This document shows positions 1-10,905 of a DNA stretch of 64,000 bases, one piece after another (the first letter of the stretch is position 1; each line of letters begins with the position of its first letter). A program made the position numbers and the translations under genes. The stretch is from Valencia hispanica. Taxonomy: Eukaryota > Chordata > Actinopteri > Cyprinodontiformes > Valenciidae. Location: the NCBI GenBank assembly GCA_963556495.2, contig OY747709.1, positions 14,338,400 through 14,402,399 on the forward strand. The letters run 5' to 3'. Under the pieces are notes generated by a model. The model ran no database searches. It saw nothing but the letters and a program-made list of their open reading frames with translations, and was not told where the DNA came from.

Positions 1-1551
1 TGTCATCGAAAGTCAAACTCTGGCTCAAGTGCCGAGCTTGCAACTCGAAATTGAATGCATCAGGTTCTGAGTGGAAATCTGTCAGAAGCTGACCATCCAG
101 AATAATGGTTAAATTAAATTAAATTTCCTACTATTTTTACCCAAACCACTAAAAATAAAACCCAGCATGTCAACGGAAGTTACAGTGAATACTTTGTGAG
201 AAATTGACTGTTCTGAAGGAATTTTTGAAGGTTTTCAGGTTGTTGTGTGCTAACTTTTTTTGGAGTCCATTAACTGGATCTTTTTGGATGTAAAAACTGT
301 TTTTGTTCGAGATGGCCCTGTTCTGTCAATGATATGAGGCTTCAAAGGGTGAATTCGACATTATTTTGCACTTCCGAGTGTTTGACAAAAGCGTTTACTG
401 TGCTTACAGTTATGATTGTGTGCTTGATTGGCATACATACATCAATGAAATCTAATCAATCTCAGCTTTCCAATGATGTATAACATGTAGGTTATATGAA
501 AGTATGAGGCAAAAAAACACATAACAAAGTTATGTCCCCCCTGAAGGACAACAGAACACTAATGGGTTAGCTAGAAATGCTACTGTCAGGTTATTCTTGG
601 CTGATGCTGAGGCTTTTTAAGGCTTTTTTATTGAAAGGACTGTAACTAATAAAACTAATTTTGACAACTTTGTGGGGTAATCTGAGCTGTAATTAAGGAT
701 TATCTGAGAGACAAGGAATATATATATGCTGAAGGTTCTTTGTTACAGGAAGTAGTTTTGAGGCCAACAGAACATAAAATAATTACAAGCCTATCCCTAT
801 TTTTGAATCATAGTGGAATATATGCCCCTAATTTTTACATATGTCATTTAAAAATAAATAAATAAAAATTTAAAAAATGCAACCACAGCACCTCCTCTTA
901 AATGGTCTGTTTATGGGCCCGAAAATTATGGCAGTTTTTAGTTTTGATGCATTTAATGAATAGGAATAGGAACTTCATTATTAATCTGCTTTTTTAGTGT
1001 GAGTGTACATTTTGGAGCAACGAGAACGCCACACCACCGGATAGTATCTTTAAAGCTCGGGAAGCAACTTCAGCAAAACCAACCAGTCTGCAAATGGCGG
1101 TGTTGTGATTGCTAGCATTCATGAAAATGGCCCAAGAGAAATGCAAATTCTTTGGAGGGGGGAGGAGGCGGGGGGGCAAGAAAAGCCTTTGCAAGTTCCT
1201 CCAGGGTGCTGGGAGCAATGGAAATGACTCTGGCTGCACTCATTTTGTGCTGTTACAGATGTGATGTGAAACGAGCTAACTTTTTAAAATGGATGACTCG
1301 TTATGGAATCATGAAAACTGCTCCCTGTCTGAGCATCGTGATGGAGAATGTCCACGCATCAGTTCATGAAGTGGACTCAGATAATGACCTAACCTGAGTC
1401 CTGGATAAATGTTTTTTTTTTTTAAAGCTGCACAACAGCAAGTCCACTTATCAAATCTCAAATAAAGATTAAGGAGTTGCCTAGGCAAAGTCTGACAGTG
1501 AATTTGATTGAGATGCTCTGGCATGGCTTTAAAAACAGGCAGTGCGCGCTT
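1..1551. other. Intergenic, no gene recognised
   Basis: AT-rich sequence with only short chance reading frames. I see no exon with convincing splice sites, no RNA gene and no element with clear termini. Nothing can be assigned here. Confidence 0.5.
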
Positions 1552-1900
1552 TAGGGCTGGGTGATAAATCGAGTTTATCGATTAATCAAATTTTCTGTTT
1601 ATGAAGATTTCATTTTTGGATAAATCGAGAAAATCTGAAAAAGATTTCCCCAATGTACTCCAAGGGTCTCAGTAGTTCAAAGTGATGTGAAGTTCTACCT
1701 TCATGTTTTACAGTGTGCATTTATTTGGACTTTGAATTCAGGTGAACTCCCAAAAAGGATGATTAGAATAAAAGCAAGTTTTAAAAATATTTTCTGACAT
1801 TTTAAATTTATTTTCAGGAATAGAAAGGGAGATAAAAATACACAATCACATCACATCACACAAATCGTAGATTTTATTTTTAAGCCATAGCCCAGCCCTA
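1552..1900. mobile_element. hAT-type non-autonomous element (MITE)
   Basis: The ends are inverted: TAGGGCTGGGTGAT at the left, and CCCAGCCCTA at the right, the reverse complement of TAGGGCTGGG. The flanking octamers GCGCGCTT (1544-1551) and GCGTGCTC (1901-1908) match at 6 of 8 positions, as expected for an aged 8-bp hAT target duplication. The interior is AT-rich and non-coding. A related element with the same TAGGGCTGGGTGAT end lies at 45595-46206. Assignment to hAT rests on terminal sequence and duplication length; no transposase remains. Confidence 0.75.
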
Positions 1901-3102
1901 GCGTGCTCGAACATCCTTTAATAGGACTGAATTAACGCAGTTCTGCGAAAAGAAGAGAGGGGCCAAAATTCTAGCGGCGTAAAACACCCATCGCCAGTTA
2001 CTGCAAAAGCTTGATGTCAGCGGACGCCACCATAGTGGGGTACAACCAGTTATTAGGTTTAGGGGGGCAATTGCTTTTTCACATCAAGCAAAGCCGGTGT
2101 GGATCGTCCTTTACTAAAAGAAAACGGTCATCTCTGTCTGTTTTTTCACATTTGTCTGAGGGACCTAAAACACTTAAATGCGACAAAAGAGCAAAAACTG
2201 AAGAAATATATAAGGGTGCCAAAACTTTCCCAAGGTTTTTGCTGATTACAGATTTCATTTCAATATCAACCCTTCCAAGCCTGAACGAACAACATTACAG
2301 TTGATCTTTCTCATCAGACTGTCATACACTAACTGACTGTCAGTCAGAGGCTTCCACAGATTAGCTGTAACACAGACTGCTACATTAAGATCTTTCACAA
2401 TATACAACAACGGACGTGGATAATATGAGTTACAGCAGCTTTTTTCCCCCCCTTTGGGCTTAATAAAGCCTGTTTGAATTGAGCTGAACTGTGTTGGATT
2501 GGAGCGTGTGCAGAAACAGATTGCTTTAACTAACTAAGGAGAGGAAACACTATCCTTATTGTTAAACGTGACGTCAGTATGCTTTACTCTGAGCTCACTG
2601 TTGCTGACCGAGGACTCATCCTTCATCTGCCATGTTTCACATTAAAAGGCCTCATAACAACGGACCCACACTATTCTAATCATATGAAGCAGGCATGAGG
2701 TTCAGGGTGACCTACATGACTCGTTTGTTTTTAAATCGCACACGAGAACTAAACAGTTACAACCTAGTAACGAACTGGGACTTAGAGAGCGCGCGCTATT
2801 ATCTGCTTGATTATTTATCAGTTAATTTAGTTTGCATTATTGCACGACAGCTGCATAATGCATTTTTACCACAAGAATATAAATAATATGTTTCTCGTTA
2901 AATGCATAATTTTTTTTTTTCTGTTTAAAACAAATAAGACAAGTATTCCACCTTGAGGTGTGTAGGAGTATTATTGTAAGTAATGTTATTTGTTTTTTCC
3001 CACTTTCACCTGATGCCTCATTCCACCACAAAACAGAAATGATGCTCGATCAACCCGCAAACCTAGCCTATCTGAAGCTCTGTGAAGATTTGGGACTTAC
3101 CC
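1901..3102. other. Intergenic, no gene recognised
   Basis: No supported gene. Short open frames (for example 2011-2304) lack codon bias, domains or splice context. This would be the downstream flank of the possible minus-strand gene ending at 3120. Confidence 0.4.
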
Positions 3103-3108
3103 TTTATT
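3103..3108 (-). terminator. Candidate poly(A) signal AATAAA
   Basis: The minus strand reads AATAAA 12 bases downstream of the TGA that closes the candidate terminal exon at 3120-3269. If that exon is real, the 3' UTR is very short. A six-base motif alone is weak evidence in AT-rich DNA. Confidence 0.35.
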
Positions 3109-3119
3109 TGAGTGAGATG

Positions 3120-3269
3120 TCAAACTTTTGTTTCCTCCAGTGCTCTCATGACCCGAGCTGGAAAGCGTCTCATTCCCTCTCTCTTGTCAACTCTGACCAA
3201 GCCCATGGACTGAGCTACAGCTGTCAAGGCGGCCACAGCGTCACAAGCGGCCCGTCTCCCCGTGGTTAA
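3120..3269 (-). CDS. Possible last coding exon of an unidentified gene (partial)
   Basis: On the minus strand an AG at 3271-3270 is followed by 49 open codons and a TGA (3122-3120). The peptide contains AVAALTAVAQSMGLVRVDKR and then GMRRFPARVMRALEETKV. It is Ala/Val/Arg-rich with predicted helices and is unlike the chance translations around it. An AATAAA follows 12 bases after the stop. I do not recognise the family and assign no function. A pyrimidine-containing stretch precedes the acceptor, but a long A-run sits further upstream. Upstream exons were not found between 3300 and 6200, so the gene could continue through a longer intron, or the segment could be a decayed insert. If real, it is transcribed away from itch. 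Confidence 0.4.
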   Translation of the reverse strand, partial: LTTGRRAACDAVAALTAVAQSMGLVRVDKREGMRRFPARVMRALEETKV

Positions 3270-3538
3270 CTTTCAAAATAAAGCGAACAGCTTTTTTTTT
3301 TTTTTTTTTTTTTTTTGTAGCGTAAAACATTTGTACAACAAACGCCGGATGACGAAGTGTTTTACTTGATGAATATCGAATACGTTGTTGATGAACAACA
3401 ACAACAACGTTTTAACTGTGGAGCAGACACTGGGAGAGTAGACAGAAGTGTGCGGACAGATCTCTATATACCTTTCCCGAGAGGAGAATAATGGGTTTGT
3501 TTCTATTGTGGTGTCCTGCTGCCTCATGTCTGGTAAAA

Positions 3539-3554
3539 CAGCGCCATCTGCTGG
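3539..3554 (-). promoter_or_regulatory. CTCF-like motif
   Basis: The minus strand reads CCAGCAGATGGCGCTG, close to the vertebrate CTCF core consensus (CCASYAGRKGGCRS). It lies about 2.7 kb upstream of the itch promoter, between itch and the candidate minus-strand gene. Occupancy cannot be judged from sequence. Confidence 0.4.
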
Positions 3555-3789
3555 GTAAACTTGGATCCCCAAATGCCAGACACGTACCTTGCCAGCCAGG
3601 GTATATATGATGAATCGGTCAGAAGTTTTCCTTCTTAAATCAGGCCAATGCCGGTCAGAGATGACCTATCGAAACATTTTTTTTTTTTTAAGATGAAGTC
3701 TTCTCATAAATATTTTTGCATATTTAATTTGAACCCCTTAAATTCTGGTGTTCTAAACCTAGTTATACAAATGGTCAAATATCAAATCT

Positions 3790-4790
3790 ACCGTTTAAAA
3801 TAAAAGCCCCAAGCCCTTCAAACATGCGGTAGTTCAACGTCTACTGAATAAAAACCCCAACCTTGATACATCCATTCTATCTATCTATTGTCCCATTTCA
3901 AAACTTCCATTCCTTTCTACGGTTCTGGAAACAATGGTATATAATCACATCCTTACCCACCTTAATGATCATAACCTCTTGGACCCTTTTCAGTCAGGTT
4001 TTAGAACAGCTCATAACGATTTCTTTTTACAATCTCTGATTCTGGTTCTGGGGCTCGTCTGCTTCTCCTTGATCTCTCATGACACAAAATATCATAATCT
4101 TCTCATCCATAGACTTGAACACTGTGTAAGAATCATTGGTACTGCACTCATGTGGTTCCAGTCTTATCTAACAAATAGAACCTTTCATGTAATGCTGGGC
4201 AAATGCTGCTCCCGTTCTCTGTACCTCTCCTTTGGGGTCCCCAGGGTTCCATTCTCAGGTCCCCTTATTTTTTCCCTGTATTTACTGCCCCTCAGTCTCC
4301 TTTTTAAAAAGCACAGTGTCCATTATCACCCGTATGCAGATGATTGCCAAGTCTACATCCCCATTGATTCTCAAAATTCACATTCTCTCTTTCTTGACTG
4401 CTTCCAAGAGGTCAAGATGTGGCTTGCAGTCAATTTTCTACATCTAAATGATAATAAAACTGAAGTAATTCTCATTAGCCATGATAATAAACACATTCCT
4501 TGCCCCCCTGATTTCATTTTTTTAGCTCCTTCACTCAAATTCTCAGTTATGAACCTTGGTGTTACGATCGATTCCAAACTAAAGATGGATGCTCAGATCA
4601 ACTCTGTCGTAAAATCTTGTTTGTTTTTTAACTGAGGCATATTTCCAAACTTAAATCCATCATTAAGCGCCAGCTTGAAACTGCCATCCCTACTTTTATC
4701 ACATCTCGACTTGACTATTGCAATACCTGCCTCTATGGTGTTAATAAATCATCAATTCACCACCTTCAGTTGGTGCACTGTTAGGTTTTA
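3790..4790 (+). mobile_element. Degenerate LINE reverse-transcriptase fragment (L2/Rex1-like)
   Basis: The translation preserves the order of LINE RT blocks: CPISKLPFLSTVLETMVYNH, LLDPFQSGFR, ALMWFQSYLTNRTF, a GVPQGS-like block reading GVPRVPFSGP, and YADDCQVYIP. The block with the first catalytic Asp (usually [12 protein letters not shown]) is collapsed to SLISHDTKYHN by an internal deletion near 4060. The open frame stops at 4635 and further RT-like residues continue in other frames. The copy is therefore inactive and truncated at both ends. The clade is inferred from resemblance to the L2 element at 26-31 kb; Rex1 is an alternative. Confidence 0.8.
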
Positions 4791-5899
4791 ACTTAAAATA
4801 TATACATGTTGGAATCCCCCCTATAACTTTCCTTTGCTTGTGTTCTGTGTTTCATTGCATGGTGATTTTGCTGATTTTATGACCATTTATCCCAACTGTG
4901 CTGTGAATTGCATGCTGTTCATCAAAGTTTGGGGGGAATAGGCCTTTCAGAGCGATTCGTAAAAAAAAAAATAATGTCATCAACTACTGAGAGCATAAAT
5001 GAGAAATAACCAAACATGAATTAAAAGCAATAATCTGCTGCCTAATACATAGCCTGGAATTCATCGTATTCTGCTTTGACATTGACTGCAGTAATTGTCA
5101 AAGACACGACTTTTGTCCTTGCACCCAAACAACTACAAGATGTTTACAGTAAAGCCCAAACGGTTCATACTCCTGCCAGGTTTTGTTTTATGTCAGCAAT
5201 ATGTTTCTTCTGACTGAAGTAGCCTAAGATGTAATTTGCACATCCGTGCTTTTTGTAATTTTTCATTTCTTGTAAATAGTCAGTTGTTGTTTTGTTTTTT
5301 GCCCAAATACACATGCAGATTTTGTACATTTTGTTTAGATGGTCTTACTCAGTTGCACATTTCTTTTAAACAGAGTAGGCTAATTTTTCAATGACTTTAC
5401 AGTATTACTATTTTTTCTTTGCAATTCAGGATTTCAATTGATTACAAAGATAAATATTAATAACATCATCTGCCTAAACCCATATGATTAGATATAAAGC
5501 ACTAAACTAATTTTTCCTTTAAAAAATTGACAAATTAAATCCTATGTGGATATTACGTTTTTATGATTATTTAATTCTATTATCCATGAAAATCACTTTA
5601 CAAATTAAATAAACATTTCTGTGGCTGCTTATTTGCACAACTGTTTTTCTCAGTTTATATTCTGTTAACTTCTTGCAAATAATACGTTTGCTTTTTTACT
5701 TTCTATTGCACAACTACACATGCATTCTGTAAATATTCAGTTTTTTTTAAATTATCCAACTCAGTTGCACATTCTAATCTGATTATGCCACTTTATTTTT
5801 TGTGTTAATAACTACACAATACTTTGGTTTGTGTAATTGTGTCTATAATGTACATATATCATTCTTAATTCTGTTTTCCTACTTTTTCTACCATTCTTG
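4791..5899. other. AT-rich intergenic sequence, possibly LINE 3' region
   Basis: No gene is visible. Repeated phrases such as 'cagttgcacat' with AT-rich spacers suggest the untranslated 3' part of a retroelement that ends in the tail just downstream. The boundary cannot be set. Confidence 0.35.
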
Positions 5900-5964
5900 T
5901 GTGATCGTGAAGGCTGTGGTGACAGCCGAATTTCCCCTTTGTGAGACAATAAAGGATTATTCTA
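5900..5964 (+). mobile_element. LINE-type 3' tail
   Basis: A stretch reading GAATTTCCCC followed by AATAAAGGATTATTC runs directly into a pentanucleotide repeat. Fish LINE insertions commonly end in this kind of conserved 3' tail followed by a short tandem repeat grown from the priming site. The family is not determined. Confidence 0.5.
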
Positions 5965-6100
5965 TTCTACTCTACTCTACTCTACTCTACTCTACTCTAC
6001 TCTACTCTACTCTACTCTACTCTACTCTACTCTACTCTACTCTACTCTACTCTACTCTACTCTACTCTACTCTACTCTACTCTACTCTACTCTACTCTAT
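5961..6100 (+). repeat. (CTCTA)n pentanucleotide microsatellite
   Basis: About 27 near-perfect units of a 5-bp repeat. The array begins at the LINE tail and ends about 110 bp upstream of the first promoter CCAAT-type element of itch. It is likely polymorphic in length. Confidence 0.97.
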
Positions 6101-6209
6101 ATGCCGTGGTTTTAATGGTTTGTTTGCAGGTTCGAAAATGGAACTACAAATTGGTGTGGGGCCGAATCCGGAGTCGCAAACATCACTGGACATATTAGCA
6201 TGTTTACTG

Positions 6210-6330
6210 ATCGCTCATTGGTCCAATCCGCCTGTTATCTGATCCAATCATAGAGCGAAGGGCGGGGATGACTAACAAGGCGCTCCACCTTGTTTCGATC
6301 ACGTGACGAGCTCTCGCGAAGATGGTGGAA
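6210..6330 (+). promoter_or_regulatory. itch: itch core promoter (TATA-less, CCAAT/GC box/E-box)
   Basis: Clustered elements precede non-coding exon 1: an inverted CCAAT (ATTGG, 6217-6221), CCAAT boxes at 6223-6227 and 6244-6248, a GC box GGGCGGGG at 6260-6267 and a palindromic E-box TCACGTGA at 6299-6306. There is no TATA box. CpG density rises here and stays high into intron 1 (about 6590-6720). This is the usual architecture of a broadly expressed housekeeping promoter. CCAAT pairs suggest NF-Y, and the E-box suggests USF/MITF/TFEB-class factors; these are inferences. Confidence 0.65.
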
Positions 6331-6434
6331 GTTTCTTCTTCCTCTGAGTGAGACACCCCGATAGAAAGCCAAATATCCAGTCGGACCAGGGCTGGGAGGA
6401 CAAACACATTCTAGAAACCTCCGTTTGGATTTCG
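6300..6434 (+). other. itch: itch exon 1 (non-coding 5' UTR exon, start approximate)
   Basis: A GC-rich block follows the promoter elements and ends at a strong donor, TTTCG|GTAAGA, with GT at 6435-6436. The translation start lies in the next exon, 10 kb away, so this exon carries only 5' UTR. The transcription start is not known and 6300 is an estimate. Confidence 0.6.
6322..6351 (+). other. Upstream ORF in itch exon 1
   Basis: An ATG in strong context (AAGATGG) opens a nine-codon reading frame (MVEVSSSSE) that ends in TGA within exon 1. If the transcription start lies upstream of 6322, this uORF would lower or gate translation of itch. It depends on the true start site. Confidence 0.45.
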
Positions 6435-7204
6435 GTAAGACTAAATCAACTGTTTCAGCGGTTTGTTTCTAGAGACACTATAGTTTTTTTTGCTTTGTTT
6501 TTTTTATCCTGCCAGGATGATACAGGCCAGCAGGCTCTCAGTTAGCCGGGCTGATACGGCATCAGGTTGTCAAACCTGTAGACCTGCTGACTTTCAACAC
6601 GTTCACAGCGACTGGGCCGCCGGCCCCGGGTAAAACCCAACCGCTCGTCGTGACAGCCCACCGTGTCGCTGTCCGAGCCGGGCTTACTGTTCCCGGTGCG
6701 CGGCTACATTAGTTAGCACATTCTCAGTTAGAGCAAATTATGTAATGTTTTTCGTGTTTGTTAGGCTAGGGTGCCACAGAAAAGGCTTAGTGGAGGCTCG
6801 GTCAGCTGTTTCAGAAGAGAAAAAGTGTTCCCTTCGTGATTGGAAGTCTTTGTGTAGTTGAATGTTTTTAAACTTTTACACATAAGGACAAATAAACCCG
6901 CCGTCTTCGTGCAAAAGCAGCAGTTAGAAATATTTGCCAGATAAAGTCTCGACCACTGCGTCACTTCTTTTTTTGTTTTTACCCAAATGGGAATGAACTA
7001 CACTCATTATTGTAACCTATAGCTGTTCACTAGCTAAATACAAGGCAAAAGTATAAATACCATTTGAATTTTTCAGATTTTGTAACACGGTATTAAATCT
7101 GATGTGAAACTGACACAAAACGGTGCATAGTAGTAATACTAAGAATATTAAGAATAATAGTAATGGTGATGCATTGTTCCCAGTTTTGTTTACTAGTAAA
7201 AATC
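6435..7204. other. itch intron 1, CpG-rich 5' part
   Basis: Downstream shoulder of the CpG island (for example 6590-6715), then ordinary AT-rich intron. No exon or element was identified. Confidence 0.5.
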
Positions 7205-7660
7205 TGAAAAGTGTGGCTGGCCTTTTTTGTTGTTGTTGTTAGTACTTTGTCCAACCACCAGTGCTTTGTTGGAAAAAAAAAATCTATATTAAATTCTTGG
7301 ATGGCGTTAGGTCTGGACTTTGACTGGGCCGTTCTCACACGGGACTATGGTTTGTTTTTAACCATTCCGCTGTATCTTAGACTGTATGTTTAGGGTTTGG
7401 TGTCATTTCGCCCTAACCAGCTTCCTCTGTCCGAGCTGAAAAAAACATCCCCCACAGCATGATGCTGCCACCAGCATGATTCAGAAGGACATGCACCGAT
7501 ACAGGCTAGAGATTAACTGCTTTTCTCATGTTAACAGAGCACCGCCTTCCACATGTTTTCTTGGCAAACTGCAAACGGGATGGATCATGTTTTTCTTTCA
7601 ACAATAGCTTTTGTATTGTAGCTCTTCCATGAAGGCCATGATTGTGCTCTTCATGACATA
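7205..7660 (-). mobile_element. Tc1/mariner relic
   Basis: The sequence matches, on the minus strand, the fish Tc1 transposase segment around the second catalytic Asp. Recognisable stretches include 'ggtctggactttgactgggcc' and 'cccacagcatgatgctgccacca', the complement of the HGGGSIMLWG-type block. Frames are broken throughout, and both inverted repeats are missing or unrecognisable. Confidence 0.75.
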
Positions 7661-9837
7661 TTCATGACATAGTTACAATGGTCAGAAAAGTAATTATATA
7701 AATTTTTTATATTTAATGATTTTTGATATTTATCACAGTCCAGTTTGTAAGATATGGCTGCTGTTTCAATGAAAAGACAAACCTTAAATAGATTAAACAT
7801 AATTAATAACTTATAACATTAGGCTAATTGTCAAAACTTGACAAACTATAGAAACTGCTAGGATGTTATAGATTACAGGTAACAGAGTAAAAAAAAAAAA
7901 AAAAAAAAAAATCAACTTTCACAGCTAGCTTCAGATGTGTTCCAGTACAGGCCATCTTGAAAGAATGCTTAGACCATAGTGGCCCCGACGTACTGCCCAA
8001 AAGGCCACCTGTATTGCATGTTTATCATTTATTTTGTCACTTCCCCATCCTCTATAAAATATTAATATGCTTTTATTGCCCGTCATTACCGTGGCCATCT
8101 TGTTGGCGTCTCTGATCACCCCTTTCCTGTCTGGCCTGCTAGATTAGGACATCTATAGATCTTGTTAGATTTGCACCTCTACCATATGTTTTCCAGTGAA
8201 GTCTGTGAAACTCTTAAAGCCAGAGAAGTTGTTTTCTATCATAACCGGTTTTTATTTAATTATTGTTGTTTTATTTTACTTTACAACTTCCTCTCTGACC
8301 AGTCTGCTGTGCTCCTTACTGTTAATGACGGTGTTTGTTCGCTAATGTTCTCTTAACAAATCTCAGAGGCCTTCAAAGAACAGCTGAATTTACACTCAAA
8401 TTAGAAATCTTTTTGGGGGGAATTGAATTATAAATCGCGCTAAACAAGTTTCTTCAAAGAGTTGTTAGAGATGCTGACGGCTGTGGGCGGGGAGGATCTC
8501 CTGTAGCGGCCTGTGTACGGTGGTTGTGAAGTAGCCTCTGACCGAAGACGTTCCGTTGTTGCGCAACTGTGTCATGAGGAGGAGGCTCAGGGTTGGCCGT
8601 AATTTTCTTTCCGAATCCTTCTTTGCACCATCGCCTCCAGATGTTTCACAGTGGTCTATGTAAAACACATTGACTTGTATAATTCTGTCCAAAATCAAGA
8701 GGTAGACTTTTACCATACATACAAGGCACTATATGAGGTTTATGTAAGGGTGTTTGAAATAAAACCTCTCCATTGGTTCTCTGAAAGCATTCCTGCTTTC
8801 AGGTGTTTTCTTTTAGGAGCGTTATAACAGAAAAAAAAAACAAAAAAACCTTTGTCCTTTTCTGTTGCGGATCGTCGGGAATGGATGTTTTAGTATTTCA
8901 AATTTGTTGCCAATATGTAGGGTCGAATGCTAGAAGACAATATTTGATATTTTTTTCTTTAGGCGGTGTTCTCATGTCTGCGGGCAAAAGGCTTTTAAAC
9001 AGTCCAGTTGTTCTTGTTTTGGTACGTCTGTATCTTTTCCCAGGCTGGGTTAGTGTGAGCAGGCAGAAGTGTGGATGAATGGAGTCTTTTCTGTTGCTGT
9101 GAATAATGCAGCTGTGGGTGTACAAGTCCCGCAGAAACGGCAACGGGGTACCAGGGATTCTCCCTGTAGTTCTCACTCCCCAGGCTGTTCTGTGTTTTTG
9201 TTTGTCCTCTCCTGTTTCCAAAGCGGACGGTGGAGGCAGTGAGGAAGCTCTTGGCGGTACTTTTGTAAAATCTGACTACAGTTTGAGTCAAGAGGTCTGC
9301 TTTCCATTAGTTACAGATGAAGTAAATGAGCTTTTTTTGTTGTTGTAAGTTATCTGATTGCATCTCTGGTGTTGGTCCTGGATGTTAGATTTTCTGTCAG
9401 ACGGACCCTCAGAAACTGGACCCACCTTTAAACTACAGATCCTCTGTGGGTGATCTGACTTTAATGCCAGAGAAATCGAATATAACCTGTTCCTCTTTTA
9501 TCACGATAAAAGAAATACAAATGGCCATCCCTGTTTAAATATACTGACCTCTTACTATTTTCTGTGCCCTGTGCATTCCTAATAACATTTTTGCTTCTAT
9601 GAAACCTTTAAACTCAGATGATTTGATAACAGAAAAAAATGATGTTCTTTGCATATATCATGTAAGATTTTTATCGCTTTTTTTTGGTTAAAAATAAGTT
9701 TAGCGTTCGTCCTTTAGGTGTTGCCCTTAACCCCCATATAGGGGACTTTACGGGGAAAAAAGGCAACAGTAAACAAGTTGAGTTAGAACTGCAGACTGGA
9801 TGAGTTAAAAGGACGGAGATGCTTGAAATGATTGTTC
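7661..9837. other. itch intron 1, no gene recognised
   Basis: Contains an A-run at 7890-7909 and short chance open frames. The segment 8465-8660 has higher GC and a frame open on the minus strand (8465-8716), but I recognise no domain. It may be transposon-derived. Confidence 0.4.
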
Positions 9838-10905
9838 TTCCTGTTAACAATGGTTGCCTGCAAGGGAACGCATGCAGCCATCATCAAGGGCAAGGATCTT
9901 CAAGAACTTCAAGGAAAGAGGTTCAATTGTTGTGAAGAAGGCTTTAGGGCACCCGAGGAAGTCCAGCAAGCGAAAGGAAAGTCTCCTAAACATGATTCAG
10001 CTGCGGGATCCGGGTGCCACCAGTGCAGAGCTGGCTCAGGAAAGGCAGCAGGCAGGTGTGAGTGCAACTGCATGCATTGTGAGGCAGAGGCCTTTGGAGG
10101 ACGGCTTGGGCTCAGGAAGGGCTGCAAAGAAGTCACTTCTCTCCAAAAGAAACCATCAGCAACTGATGTTCTGCAAAAAGTACAGCGAGCAGACTGCCAA
10201 GAACTGGGGTAAAGTCAATTTCTCCAATGAAGACCCTTTCCAATTGTTTGGGGTATCTGGAAAAAGAATTGTCCGGAGAAGAAAAGGTGAGCGCTACCAT
10301 CAGTGCTATCTCAAGCCAAAAGCAAAGTGCCCTGAGACCAATCATGTGTGGGGCTGCTTATCATCCAAGACGGTGAGCTCTCTCAAAATTTTGCCAAAGA
10401 ACCCAGCCATGAGTAAAGAATGGTACTAAAACATCCTCCGATAACAACTTGTTTCAGCCACCCAAGAACAGTTTGGTGAAGAAGCGCATGACAGTGCACC
10501 GTGCCATCAGCCGAAGTTATAACTAGGAGGCTCGGGGAACAAAACATTGGCATTTTGGGTCCATGGCCAGAAAGCTCCCAAGACCCTAATCCAATTGAGA
10601 ACTTGTGGTCAGTCCTCAAGAGGTGGGTGGACAAACAGAAACCCACTAATTGTGACAAACTGCAACCATTGATTATGAAAGAATGGCTTGCCATTAGTTA
10701 GGATTTTTGCAGATGTTGACTCTCTGCATAAACCTGAAGTAATTTTTAAATAAAAGCCATTAAAACTCACAAAGTGCTGGTATTTATACTTCAATACGTC
10801 ACAAAACAACTGACAAAAAGATGTAAAAACTTTGAAGCAGCAAACCTTGTGAAAGCCAGTATTTGTGTAATTCTCAAAACCTTAGGCCACAACTGTAGTC
10901 TATAA
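9838..10905 (+). mobile_element. Tc1/mariner element relic with broken transposase
   Basis: The plus strand encodes decayed Tc1 transposase. An N-terminal helix-turn-helix part (GHPRKSSKRKESLLNMIQ, then RDPGATSAELAQE) is followed, after frame changes, by a WGCLS block and a C-terminal block reading DPNPIENLWSVLKRWVDKQK, which keeps the third catalytic Glu. The frame switches at least at 9850, 10210 and 10430. The right end near 10885-10905 ('ggccacaactgta') resembles a Tc1 inverted repeat; the left repeat was not found. The copy is inactive. Confidence 0.85.

Noticed and set aside
3273..3572. 99-codon minus-strand frame
   Set aside because: It contains a Lys run from the A-tract and no domain. 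Only the shorter exon at 3120-3269 looks coding.
5961..6100. CRISPR-like regular repeat
   Set aside because: It is a 5-bp microsatellite in a vertebrate genome, with no spacers.
5802..6242. 146-codon plus-strand frame
   Set aside because: Most of it is the (CTCTA)n repeat, giving LYSTL repeats, and it runs into the promoter.
9854..10429. Functional Tc1 transposase
   Set aside because: Frame changes near 9850, 10210 and 10430, with missing catalytic segments, show decay.
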